From CAVURW01 sp963743595 (GTDB taxonomy: Bacteria > Verrucomicrobiota > Verrucomicrobiia > Methylacidiphilales > UBA1321), in assembly GCA_963743595.1 (NCBI GenBank), contig CAVURW010000265.1, forward strand, positions 1 through 16,293: a stretch of DNA of 16,293 nt, written 5' to 3'. Position numbers and translations under genes: made by a program. Shown here one piece after another: positions 1-6,913 of the stretch (position 1 is its first letter; every line of letters starts with the position of its first letter). Under the pieces are notes generated by a model, which saw only the letters and a program-made list of their open reading frames with translations, had not been told where the DNA came from and made no database searches.

Positions 1-522
1 GTGTCGATAAAGGTAGAGCGCGAGATATTCGAGATCGTAATAGTCGCCATCGACAAAAAGCTCCCCGCGCTGCAGTCCGAACGGCTCGAAGCCACGTGAG
101 ATGTAGAGCCGACGTGCGCCAGCGTTGTTAGCCGTTACTGTCAGCGTAATCTGACGACAACCGATCGCTCTCCCGTGCGAGATGGCTGCATCGAGTAATT
201 TTCCGCCGATTCCACGCCTCTGATAATCGGGTGCGACAATGGCACTCCAAAGCGTCGCCACATGTCGCCGCTTTACCCCGCGCTCGCGTGAGAAGCCGAG
301 AATACCCGCCAAAATAGTGCTGCTCTCGCTTTCAATAAATGCACCAAAAATGCCGTTATCCGGCTCATCTGGAGTGCGAAACCGCTCCTTCAACTGCTCC
401 GGGCTCAACTCCGATTCTCGCGTATAATCGGAGCCAAATGCGGTCGGACAATCTCGCACCGCCGCGAGCCGAAGAGGTCGATATAATTCCAAGTCGGCAT
501 CGCGCAAAAATCGAATCGTCAT
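1..522 (-). CDS. GNAT family N-acetyltransferase, 3' end missing
   Basis: Reading leftward from an ATG at 522, 174 codons stay open to the window edge, so the C-terminus is not present. An in-frame TGA at 537-535 makes this the first possible ATG. The protein begins MTIRFLRDADLELYRPLRLA. It carries the acetyl-CoA-binding signature of the GNAT fold: the segment APDYQRRGIGGKLLDAA (Q/R-x-x-G-x-G/A type loop) around residues 109-125, followed by LTVTANNAGARRLYISRGFEPFG near residues 137-159, which is the usual beta-strand and helix of motif B. Proteins of this family transfer an acetyl group from acetyl-CoA to an amine. The substrate cannot be told from sequence; the RimI-like layout would fit a protein N-terminus, a small molecule or an antibiotic. 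No Shine-Dalgarno sequence is visible upstream. The frame and motifs make the family call firm; the function is open. Confidence 0.88.
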   Translation of the reverse strand, partial: MTIRFLRDADLELYRPLRLAAVRDCPTAFGSDYTRESELSPEQLKERFRTPDEPDNGIFGAFIESESSTILAGILGFSRERGVKRRHVATLWSAIVAPDYQRRGIGGKLLDAAISHGRAIGCRQITLTVTANNAGARRLYISRGFEPFGLQRGELFVDGDYYDLEYLALYLYRH

Positions 523-607
523 TTGGTAGTAAAGTCATTTCTGGCTCCAACATCAACCAGTTGCCTCATTAATAAATGAAACCGAGGAGGCGAAGGAAAG
601 GAGGCCT

Positions 608-685
608 ATGAAGACTTTCCCATCGAAAAAAAGCGAAGCGGCTTGGATAAAGAAAAGGCTTGCGTTCCGGCAGCTCGGCGCTTGA
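608..685 (+). CDS. Possible 25-residue basic small protein
   Basis: ATG at 608 opens a 25-codon frame ending in TGA at 683-685, giving MKTFPSKKSEAAWIKKRLAF followed by RQLGA. It lies just after AAAGGAGG (597-604), one of the best Shine-Dalgarno matches in the window, but the spacing to the ATG is only three bases, which is shorter than usual. The peptide is strongly basic, with seven K or R residues. It has no hydrophobic segment and matches nothing I recognise. It could be a leader peptide, a true small protein or chance. The only support is the ribosome-binding-like sequence. Confidence 0.2.
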   Translation: MKTFPSKKSEAAWIKKRLAFRQLGA

Positions 686-686
686 A

Positions 687-840
687 TGTTACAGACGCGT
701 GACGAATGCGAAACGGAACAGCGCAGAAACCGTTACAAAAATGCGACAACACCCAAAAAAACGTTGCATTCCTTTTGAGATCTGCCTAGAAACAAGAAAA
801 GCGTAACCGAAATGTAACAATAACGTAAAACTCCCGTAAC
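687..840. promoter_or_regulatory. Cluster of GTAAC/GTTAC motifs
   Basis: Five copies of a five-base motif occur in about 155 bases before the gene starting at 858: GTTAC at 688-692 and 732-736, and GTAAC at 803-807, 814-818 and 836-840. Two of them extend to inverted seven-mers, TGTTACA (687-693) and TGTAACA (813-819). The segments starting at 802 and 835 share a longer similar stretch, CGTAAC(C)GAAA, and are 33 bases apart, close to three helical turns. This pattern fits binding sites for one regulator. The factor is unknown and part of the similarity could come from local A-rich composition. Confidence 0.25.
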
Positions 841-857
841 GAAAGGTGCCGAATTCT

Positions 858-1064
858 ATGGATAATCCTCAAAATATCAGCTTCCAAACCCTCTGGAAGG
901 GCAGCATGACCCTGAATCAAGACTCATCAAACCGCAAGAGCGCCGAAAGCGCACACCCTGTGGGCGATTATGACGCACTGCGCGATGAGCAAACCAGATC
1001 CCTCCAGAAACTCCAAAGCCTTGTCGTGATCACCCCTAAACGGAGCATGAAATATGACTGGTGA
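858..1064 (+). CDS. Hypothetical protein, 68 residues
   Basis: The chosen start is ATG 858 because AAAGGTG at 842-848 lies nine bases upstream as a plausible ribosome-binding site. A GTG at 846 in the same frame would sit inside that site. The product, beginning MDNPQNISFQTLWKG, is hydrophilic, rich in S, Q, N and charged residues, and has no signal peptide or membrane segment. I do not recognise the family. Its end overlaps the next gene by 11 bases, in a different frame, which suggests translational coupling and a shared job with the 169-residue product. Its short length and polar composition would fit a chaperone, adaptor or secreted substrate, but nothing in the sequence decides this. Confidence 0.55.
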   Translation: MDNPQNISFQTLWKGSMTLNQDSSNRKSAESAHPVGDYDALRDEQTRSLQKLQSLVVITPKRSMKYDW

Positions 1065-1563
1065 ATTTCTTCACAAAGTTCTACGCCCCGCCGAAACTGA
1101 GGTGGTGTACATCGAGCCGCTCCAGACCGCCGCGTATACCCCGGCTGATACGGAAACGGCGCGCGATACGGGCGAGACCGTGCAAGCGGCGCTCGAGGAC
1201 AACGGAAAGTTCTACGCAAACTGGCTTACGGGGCGACATAACCCGAACGATTTTAGCGATGCAACTCAGGTAAGCCTCGTACACAACGGGCTGACGCGTG
1301 ATTTCCAAACTCACCGTAGCATGGGCGATGTCGCGGCGACGTACCACCGGAAGCTGAAGCAGGCACTGGAATCGCACGCGGTTTGCCGTGAGCGGGGAAT
1401 GGATCCGCACGAGCTAGACCGGTCACGTGTGGACGCTATCCGCGCGGCGCAAAACGTGATTCGCCTGGAAGTTCTCGGTCGGCAGAGCGCACTCTATCAG
1501 ATCTCATTCTCGCGTTCGCAACAACACAGTCATGCGCACGATTACGGAGTGCATCTTTCCTGA
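1054..1563 (+). CDS. Hypothetical protein, 169 residues
   Basis: ATG 1054 lies inside the last codons of the preceding small gene, so the two are probably one transcription unit. The protein begins MTGEFLHKVLRPAETEVVYI. It has an acidic, threonine- and alanine-rich N-terminal part (about residues 10-50). The C-terminal half (about 85-160) appears mostly helical, with many charged residues, including THRSMGDVAATYHRKLKQAL and DRSRVDAIRAAQNVIRLEVL. There is no signal peptide, membrane helix or cysteine cluster. A histidine-rich end (SQQHSHAHDYGVH) is notable and might bind metal, but that is only composition. I do not recognise the family. The gene ends 20 bases before the stop of the convergent DUF2298 gene, with no clear terminator in between. 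Confidence 0.6.
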   Translation: MTGEFLHKVLRPAETEVVYIEPLQTAAYTPADTETARDTGETVQAALEDNGKFYANWLTGRHNPNDFSDATQVSLVHNGLTRDFQTHRSMGDVAATYHRKLKQALESHAVCRERGMDPHELDRSRVDAIRAAQNVIRLEVLGRQSALYQISFSRSQQHSHAHDYGVHLS

Positions 1564-1582
1564 AAAGAGGGAAACCACACGA

Positions 1583-3709
1583 TTACCTCACCGTTCTGCG
1601 CACCCACAACCCGAGTGGATACTGCCCGATCGGCTTTCCAGGATCGCCGAAATCATGCCAGGCGTACGAGGGCGAGATCGCTTGGTTGATGAGCTGCCAA
1701 TCGCGCAATCCTTTCGAGCCCGCGCGCGCGTTATCGGGATCGGTCCAGGTGATGTAATCGACGCGGTGGGTGAGCAGCCAGATTCGTGAATCAGGCAGGT
1801 CATTTTGATAGAATCGCAGCCGGTCATTGGCCAGTTGGAGCAGATCATTTCGGTAGGCACCACGCCACACCAGTTCGCGATCGATCCAGCCGCCGAGAGC
1901 GTAGTGTTGGGTGAAGGGTTGGAAGATCGGTACGCCGGCGCAATCCTGATCTCCCACGCCTTCCAGAACGGTGCCGCGAGGGAGCGAGTTCAGGTAGGTG
2001 AGCATGGCGTTCTCGATCGGGTTGGCACGAACGTAGTGGCAGCCCTCCAGCCCACCCCAGTTCAGCCTGACGGGCAGACCGACAACGTAGGCATAAGGCA
2101 CCACTGTCAGAACCACCAAGACGATGGCCGCGCTGCGCACGATGATGTGCCGCCAGGCGAGTCCGAAACCGAGCACCACGGCAAATGCGTAGGCCCACGG
2201 CCACCACTTAATGGAGGTATTGATGTAGGGCCCCAGGTAATCGTCCATATGAATGAACCGGGAGAAGAGAAACAGGGCGACGCTGGTGGGGATGAAGAAT
2301 CGAATTAAGCCGGGCTGCATCATTCCGGCAATCAAGGTGATGATGACCATGCCGAGCGTGAAGAGGTCTGTGTAATGGATCAGGCGCCCGGACGTATCGC
2401 TGCCGTGGAAGAGTCGAAAGACCACGTAAATCGCTACCAAAGCGAGAAGGACCGCGCGCCACTTCACCGGGAAAGAGCGTTGCGCATTCAGCAAGATCAT
2501 GACCATGCCGGGGAACATCGTGAGGAACCAATTTGAGTAAGGGATCGGGATGTACGAGGCATCAATGGCATTGTGGTAGGTCTGGCTGCCGATCGCAAAG
2601 TGGGAGAAGTAGGGAAAAATCAGGAGGAACGGGAGAGCCCCGGCAATGAAGAGCTCGCGCAGATCGTCTGGTTTCTTTTGAAATCGACGATAGATAAACC
2701 ACGCGCAAAGAATGATTCCCAAAAGCGGTAAGACCCAACAATTCATCACGATCGCCAGGGGAAGGAGCGCTACCGCCAGCCCCGCAAGAAAGCGATCGTT
2801 CGGCGATTGAAACGGCTCCGATTCCGTATAGCAAATGCTGATGAGCAACAGCCCTAAGAGATAGAGCGACGAAAGCGACGAATGAAAATCTCCCAAGATC
2901 ACCGTGTGTGCGAAAAACTCCATGGGTGCCAGCGGAGTGGAGGAGCCGATCGTCGCCATGAGTTCACGGCCCGTGTCATTGAGATCGGGGTTCGACGCCT
3001 TGAAATAGACTCCGATGAAGTGGAACGCGGTCCAGTAATCATATTTCGTGAAGCAAAATGGAATAACAAGAGCCACGCCGCTGGCCCCATAGAGGATGTG
3101 GAGCAGGGCGATCGACCCAGCGTAAATCGACGAAGTGAGCTGCTTAATGGCCACCGCAACGGCCGCCCCGCCGAATCCTATGGCGAAACAGACTCCAAGA
3201 TTACAGCAGACCCCGGTAGGAACCATCATGGCCCGGTTCAACCAGGCGACGATGTAATATTGCAGGTAGTAATAGCTGTCCATTTTCTGGCCTCGTAACC
3301 ACAGATCGTTCGGTGGCAAACAATCGCCACGACTGCAATTATTCACGAACGACAGATCGGCGAGCCGTTCCGTGTACCCATCAAGATCCGGGCGTTCGCA
3401 ACGCCACAGCAGACAGAACAGAAACGTCGCCAGGAAATACCAGAGCACTGGCTCCCGAAGCAGTGACCAACCGCGCCGTTGGATCAGGTAGAGCGATCCG
3501 AAAATGATCGGCGCGAAAAGCCAGGTTGGACGACCGAGCCCGATGAAATGCTCGATGAAAAAAGGCACCAGAAAGAGGATGGGTACCGTGGAAAATAAAA
3601 TAGGGAACTTCACTTTGGGCAGCGCCAACTCCAAGGCGAGCGCCGCACCTAAAATGCTTATCATCGGGAGCAGGATCAGCAGCAGATAAAACGCATCGAG
3701 GAAAAGCAT
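1583..3709 (-). CDS. DUF2298 / Chlor_Arch_YYY-type polytopic membrane protein
   Basis: A 708-residue, very hydrophobic protein with a dozen or more predicted transmembrane helices over residues 1-560 and a soluble C-terminal part (about 570-708). Two hallmarks of the DUF2298 (YYY) family are visible. The triple tyrosine follows KMDS at residues 146-148 (KMDSYYYLQYY). The segment FFAHTVILGDFHSS carries the GD-x-H motif at about 273-276. The family is 700-900 residues long, best known from Archaea and Chloroflexi, and has been suggested to act as a membrane glycosyltransferase of the GT-C type using a lipid-linked sugar donor. Acidic and histidine residues in the first outside loops would then be the likely active site. 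It is the last of three leftward genes, 128 bases after the preceding one, so it may be cotranscribed with them. No Shine-Dalgarno sequence is seen close to the ATG at 3709. The family assignment rests on motif and topology; the enzymatic role is inferred. Confidence 0.75.
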   Translation of the reverse strand: MLFLDAFYLLLILLPMISILGAALALELALPKVKFPILFSTVPILFLVPFFIEHFIGLGRPTWLFAPIIFGSLYLIQRRGWSLLREPVLWYFLATFLFCLLWRCERPDLDGYTERLADLSFVNNCSRGDCLPPNDLWLRGQKMDSYYYLQYYIVAWLNRAMMVPTGVCCNLGVCFAIGFGGAAVAVAIKQLTSSIYAGSIALLHILYGASGVALVIPFCFTKYDYWTAFHFIGVYFKASNPDLNDTGRELMATIGSSTPLAPMEFFAHTVILGDFHSSLSSLYLLGLLLISICYTESEPFQSPNDRFLAGLAVALLPLAIVMNCWVLPLLGIILCAWFIYRRFQKKPDDLRELFIAGALPFLLIFPYFSHFAIGSQTYHNAIDASYIPIPYSNWFLTMFPGMVMILLNAQRSFPVKWRAVLLALVAIYVVFRLFHGSDTSGRLIHYTDLFTLGMVIITLIAGMMQPGLIRFFIPTSVALFLFSRFIHMDDYLGPYINTSIKWWPWAYAFAVVLGFGLAWRHIIVRSAAIVLVVLTVVPYAYVVGLPVRLNWGGLEGCHYVRANPIENAMLTYLNSLPRGTVLEGVGDQDCAGVPIFQPFTQHYALGGWIDRELVWRGAYRNDLLQLANDRLRFYQNDLPDSRIWLLTHRVDYITWTDPDNARAGSKGLRDWQLINQAISPSYAWHDFGDPGKPIGQYPLGLWVRRTVR

Positions 3710-3837
3710 AAGGCCGGGAAGGATTACCTCTTAGCAGATAGCCGGGAGTCTTAAAAGAGTCTCCCCAAATGATAAATAAACACCCCAGCAGTGCCCTGCT
3801 CTTTCTTATAGGCGCATTGTGCGACCTAGTGAGCCCG

Positions 3838-4770
3838 TCATTCGAGACGGGAATGCTCGAGGTTCCGGTGTCCAGGGATAGGATTAATATATCCTTCCAC
3901 ATCAACGGTCGGAGTCCGGTCACCACTAAAAAAGATCTCTACACGCCCATATCGATTGTCCGCCGTCCGCATGTAGTACGAGTTTCCATATCCTGAGCGC
4001 CAAGCACCTCCTAAATGAGTCGGCATATCGACCTCAATCTGGTTTGTGTACCCCTTCTCTGGTGCCTCGAAATCGTATTTGCCGCCTTTACGTTCGACAA
4101 AGCCACCTCCGCCAGGGATCGAGAGAATCGCCTTCCAGTCATACGGTTCATTAACATGGGGTGGCCAACCTCCATACTGATCCCAACCTTGCAATTGAAA
4201 CTCGAGCTGTGTGGGGGTTACCAATCGTTTCTGAGTAACGCTACCATCAATCGGCATATGAATCTGCAGTTTTACAGGAATCACGTCTTCGGTAACTCCT
4301 ACTTTACACATAACAAATATCGCCGGATTATTAACGTCTGAGTGCGGACTATAATTTTCATTATTTTTAATGTAGCAAAATTGGCTTTTCGATTCCGTAT
4401 CATAATAACCCGGTTTACTGACGCAAATTGTTATCTGCCCTCCGTGGGTAGAAGAGCAGAATTGACCGTTATCGTCACTTTTAGTAGGCAGGACCGGGTT
4501 GTTCGTAGCTCCTTCTACGACCATAGTCTGTGATGGTTGCCCGGTAACGTCCACTCCAGCAATCGGATTGTTCTTCTCATCCACTACTTTACCGTAAAAA
4601 ACAATTGGAGTGGCCAAGAGCTTTTGGAAGAAAGCGTTTTGAATTTCCACATCTGTGTAAGTAACCTGCCCTGGTGGAGCTATATAATACCAATAACCAA
4701 TCGCACTAAATATAACGATTATGACCGCGACCATCACGAATCGTTTGGTTGATGAAGCAAATAGATTCAC
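3838..4770 (-). CDS. Membrane-anchored protein with carboxypeptidase-regulatory-like domain
   Basis: A 310-residue protein read from GTG 4770. It has a short basic N-terminus (SSTKR), one hydrophobic segment at about residues 11-31 (VMVAVIIVIFSAIGYWYY), and a soluble remainder that should lie outside the cytoplasmic membrane. Residues about 57-115 resemble a CarboxypepD_reg beta-sandwich: FYGKVVDEKNNPIAGVDV, then DDNGQF and ITICVSKPGYY. This fold is usually a structural or binding module, not an enzyme. The last third is glycine- and tryptophan-rich and ends in a GYINPIPGHRNLE stretch. I do not know a specific function. A perfect six-base stem (CCCGTC/GACGGG, 3834-3851, six-base loop) overlaps the stop codon; it has no U-tract on this strand, so it is a weak terminator candidate. 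The codon usage seems more A/T-rich than in the neighbouring DUF2298 gene. Confidence 0.7.
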   Translation of the reverse strand: MNLFASSTKRFVMVAVIIVIFSAIGYWYYIAPPGQVTYTDVEIQNAFFQKLLATPIVFYGKVVDEKNNPIAGVDVTGQPSQTMVVEGATNNPVLPTKSDDNGQFCSSTHGGQITICVSKPGYYDTESKSQFCYIKNNENYSPHSDVNNPAIFVMCKVGVTEDVIPVKLQIHMPIDGSVTQKRLVTPTQLEFQLQGWDQYGGWPPHVNEPYDWKAILSIPGGGGFVERKGGKYDFEAPEKGYTNQIEVDMPTHLGGAWRSGYGNSYYMRTADNRYGRVEIFFSGDRTPTVDVEGYINPIPGHRNLEHSRLE

Positions 4771-4779
4771 AAACCCAGC

Positions 4780-4808
4780 AGAGTATGGATTGCCCGCCTC
4801 TGCGTCAA
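4780..4808 (-). promoter_or_regulatory. Possible sigma-70-like promoter for the anchored protein gene
   Basis: On the minus strand TTGACG (4808-4803) is followed after 17 bases by TACTCT (4785-4780). The -35 match is good and the -10 match is poor (three of six). Transcription would begin close to the GTG at 4770, giving an almost leaderless message, which would agree with the lack of a Shine-Dalgarno sequence. The evidence is weak. Confidence 0.2.
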
Positions 4809-4910
4809 TGTGAAATTAGAGCACGTTTTATATCCAATTCCGCACCACGTTCCCAGTTCCCTGGACAGGTAGTATCCAACCAAAAACTTGGGGCAAATCC
4901 CGGAACCCTG

Positions 4911-5180
4911 CTAAAGCTCATCGTCTTCGGAAATGCTTTCGTCGTGCTCCAGGAAGTGCAGATGTTTCACGCCGTAATAGCGTGCGTAAAATGACAACGG
5001 TAGCGTCGCTAAGCCGGCGAAAATGAGGGAGTGCGATTCCGGTACCATTTGCGGCATTTGGCCTCCGATGCCCACGCAGAAATTGATCGATTGAATCATC
5101 ACGCCTAAACCGACACAGGAGGTCGACGCGACCATGGTGATCGCCCAAAAGAACAAACACATCCGTTCTGCGATCTTCAC
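4911..5180 (-). CDS. Small two-helix membrane protein, hypothetical
   Basis: An 89-residue frame from GTG 5180; an internal ATG at 5162 (residue 7) is an equally possible start. Two hydrophobic stretches are visible, roughly residues 8-35 (CLFFWAITMVASTSCVGLGV...) and 50-68 (SLIFAGLATLPLSFYARYY). An acidic cytoplasmic or outside tail follows, ending in DESISEDDEL. This is consistent with a small integral membrane protein with two helices. I do not recognise a family. It is 140 bases upstream of the anchored-protein gene on the same strand, so an operon is possible but not shown. Neither start has a clear ribosome-binding site. Confidence 0.5.
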   Translation of the reverse strand: MKIAERMCLFFWAITMVASTSCVGLGVMIQSINFCVGIGGQMPQMVPESHSLIFAGLATLPLSFYARYYGVKHLHFLEHDESISEDDEL

Positions 5181-5545
5181 ACTAGAACCCTAGCGCAAAA
5201 CCACTGTTTCTAAAGCCCTGCGGAAAGTTAACAGATTTGCTTATGGGGTACCCAGCAGGATGTTCTAGCCACAGGTTAATAAATCACCTCTGATGGTTTA
5301 TTTCTGAAAACAGCTTTAGAAAGCACTTTGGACGACGTTTCAACAGGCATGCGTGCGAAAACCGTTCGCCACCAACCACTAACGCGAGTATCCACAGTAT
5401 AAGAATTAATCGTTTCAACGCGTTTTTTCTTCGACCATTTGATCAAGTTCACGTATTTTCACAAAAATTGAGTGCACTGTACGACTGTCTCACCGTTGAA
5501 AAGTCAGATGAGAGACAAGTCTCAACGATTGTTCATGCCGACACC
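5181..5545. other. Long spacer before the signalling pair
   Basis: A stretch of about 365 bases between a leftward and a rightward gene, richer in A and T than the genes. It holds a perfect ten-base inverted repeat, TTTCTAAAGC (5207-5216) and GCTTTAGAAA (5313-5322), with arms 96 bases apart. It also holds a short imperfect dyad near 5279-5303 (AATAAA and TTTATT around a CACCTCTGATG centre). The last 78 bases could belong to the coding region if the upstream TTG at 5468 is the real start of the receiver gene. I see no tRNA or known riboswitch. Confidence 0.4.
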
Positions 5546-6460
5546 ATGTTTGAGGGCCTAATTATTTCGCATGACCCCTACTTCTCAGCCCTCTTTCAAG
5601 AGCGCTTATTGAAGTTGATTCCCTCACCCGCGATCCTTCAGATTCAGCTCGACGAGCGCAAGAACTACACGGATGACCAGCTCAGCTCATTCAACTTCGT
5701 GGCAATCGATAACGATCTGGGCACCCTCGAAACCTTTCGTATTCTCGATGATTTTAAGGTTCGGCATCCGCGCGCGAACTACGTGATTGTCGCCACCAAC
5801 CCGAGCATCCACGTTGTGGAACAAGCGAAGTCTCGAGGTGCCACGGAATTGCTCCTGAAACCACAAACGGAGGAAGAATGGCAACAGCTCACCGGTGTGC
5901 TGGAACCCCTCTTGCTCGACTCCACGACGCGGCCCCGACCAAATAGCCTGATCGCGGTGACCCAGTCACTCGTGCGTCCCAAGCCGTCGAAATTACCGGG
6001 GCCGATTGTCGAGGCGCAGGAGCCGTTACCGGAGCCCGCAGTGAGGCCGACCATGATCATCGGTGACATGCCCGTACCGGATGGCATGGTCCCGTTTGTG
6101 CTCGATGAGCCGTTCATCATTGAGGAAGAGGAAACACCTCCGCCTATCGCCATCGCAGAGCCGCCCCCAGTGACCTCTCGCTGGCGGATTAGTTTTGCGG
6201 GTGAACTCCAGGAATCATTTCACGTAGTCGATCAAGATCTTGCGCAGTTTTTTACGCACTTCATTTATCTAAGAATGGCGGATATTACGGTGGCTCTGGA
6301 AACGGTCTACTTCACCCATGTGACCCTCTACGGACCGGAAGAGCAACAGGTGCTTGTATCGGACCCGTCCGGCATCCATCATGCTACCGTGGCTCCGACT
6401 ACCGACGCTGAAGCGATTCGAGAACAATTCATCATCTGGTGCTGTGAACAAGCAGTTTGA
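5546..6460 (+). CDS. Receiver-domain protein with proline-rich linker and unassigned C-terminal domain
   Basis: The N-terminal 120 residues form a response-regulator receiver domain: D10 in LIISHDPYF, probable phospho-acceptor D55 in FVAIDNDLG, T84 in VIVATNP and K105 in LLLKPQ. These positions match the canonical receiver set when ATG 5546 is used. An in-frame TTG at 5468 would add 26 residues, and neither start has a Shine-Dalgarno sequence. Residues about 122-210 are a low-complexity linker rich in P and E. Residues about 211-304 make a compact domain starting RWRISFAGELQESF, which I cannot assign. There is no DNA-binding helix-turn-helix, kinase, GGDEF or EAL domain, so output is probably by protein-protein contact. 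The following gene overlaps the end by 17 bases, implying a joint function. Receiver plus proline-rich linker recalls RomR-type polarity proteins, but this is an analogy, not homology. Confidence 0.75.
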   Translation: MFEGLIISHDPYFSALFQERLLKLIPSPAILQIQLDERKNYTDDQLSSFNFVAIDNDLGTLETFRILDDFKVRHPRANYVIVATNPSIHVVEQAKSRGATELLLKPQTEEEWQQLTGVLEPLLLDSTTRPRPNSLIAVTQSLVRPKPSKLPGPIVEAQEPLPEPAVRPTMIIGDMPVPDGMVPFVLDEPFIIEEEETPPPIAIAEPPPVTSRWRISFAGELQESFHVVDQDLAQFFTHFIYLRMADITVALETVYFTHVTLYGPEEQQVLVSDPSGIHHATVAPTTDAEAIREQFIIWCCEQAV

Positions 6461-6800
6461 ACAGATCGCTAAAATCCAAAATCTCGTTGCGGCGGTATTT
6501 GTGGATTCGAGTGGAACAGTACGGGGTTGGTGCGCCAATAACACGCTTACGGAAGATACCTTACGCTTTGTGGCGCTAAATTGCAGAAGCATCCTGGATG
6601 TCGCGCGAGCCGAGCAGCGGGCCGCTCATACCGGGGCGGTGGCATTTGCGGATAACACGCTCGTTTTTCGGGAATCACGCGACGGCATTTTCGCCGCCTA
6701 CCTGAGCACTCCGGTGAATGACGCCGTCGTGGAATGGCTCTTCACACAAGTCAGCCCACTGCTGCAAGAGTTGGATCTCCAGATGGAAATTAAGCCGTAA
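6444..6800 (+). CDS. Roadblock/LC7-like small protein
   Basis: The likely start is GTG 6444, inside the end of the receiver gene, giving a 118-residue protein beginning with V(M)NKQFEQIAKIQNLV. The layout is that of the roadblock/LC7 fold: an N-terminal helix (FEQIAKIQ), a strand pair with a turn (LVAAVFVDSSGTVRGWC), a long helix (LRFVALNCRSILDVARAEQ), further strands (AVAFADNTLVFRESRDGIFAAYLS) and a final helix (VEWLFTQVSPLLQEL). Bacterial members such as MglB act on Ras-like GTPases or form regulatory dimers. No GTPase gene lies in this window, so the partner may be the receiver protein itself or something encoded elsewhere. Starts further upstream in this frame (from 6354) would overlap the receiver gene more deeply and look unlikely. 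The fold call comes from pattern similarity and needs a profile search. Confidence 0.65.
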   Translation: MNKQFEQIAKIQNLVAAVFVDSSGTVRGWCANNTLTEDTLRFVALNCRSILDVARAEQRAAHTGAVAFADNTLVFRESRDGIFAAYLSTPVNDAVVEWLFTQVSPLLQELDLQMEIKP

Positions 6801-6913
6801 TCGGTTCAATGCCTTGTCGACCTAGTGAGTGTTCTATCAAACTCGATTGCCCGTTCAGTCCCAATGCGGAAACTGGCAGGAGTTTTCGTAACCATCTTGC
6901 AACGCCTCAACCT

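Larger units (their letters stand above)
523..857. other. Spacer between divergent genes, regulatory-looking
   Basis: This 335-base stretch separates the leftward acetyltransferase from a rightward pair of unknown genes, so it should hold promoters for both directions. It contains one very short ORF behind a purine-rich AAGGAGG-like sequence at about 597-604. It also contains a series of GTAAC/GTTAC motifs between 687 and 840. From about 730 onward it is clearly richer in A than the flanking genes. I find no tRNA or other structured RNA in it. Confidence 0.5.

Noticed and set aside
1805..2308. Open frame on the plus strand inside the DUF2298 gene
   Set aside because: It lies opposite a gene with clear family motifs, is rich in low-complexity polar sequence, and matches no family. 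It is a shadow of the codon bias on the other strand.
3381..3926. 181-codon minus-strand frame overlapping the start of the DUF2298 gene
   Set aside because: It shares the strand but is in another frame and covers the first helices of a well-supported membrane protein. Its arginine- and proline-rich product has no family features, so it is a frame shadow and not a frameshifted fragment.
3822..6829. The twelve-mer CGACCTAGTGAG occurs twice (3822-3833 and 6818-6829), each near the 3' end of a gene
   Set aside because: Several twelve-mer repeats are expected by chance in 16 kb, and the flanking sequences do not match, so it is not taken as an element.
6801..6913. Bidirectional terminator between the convergent roadblock-like gene and the large hydrolase gene
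   Set aside because: I find no stem of six or more pairs followed by a T-run on either strand; only a short TTTATTTTT stretch is present near 6913-6921.
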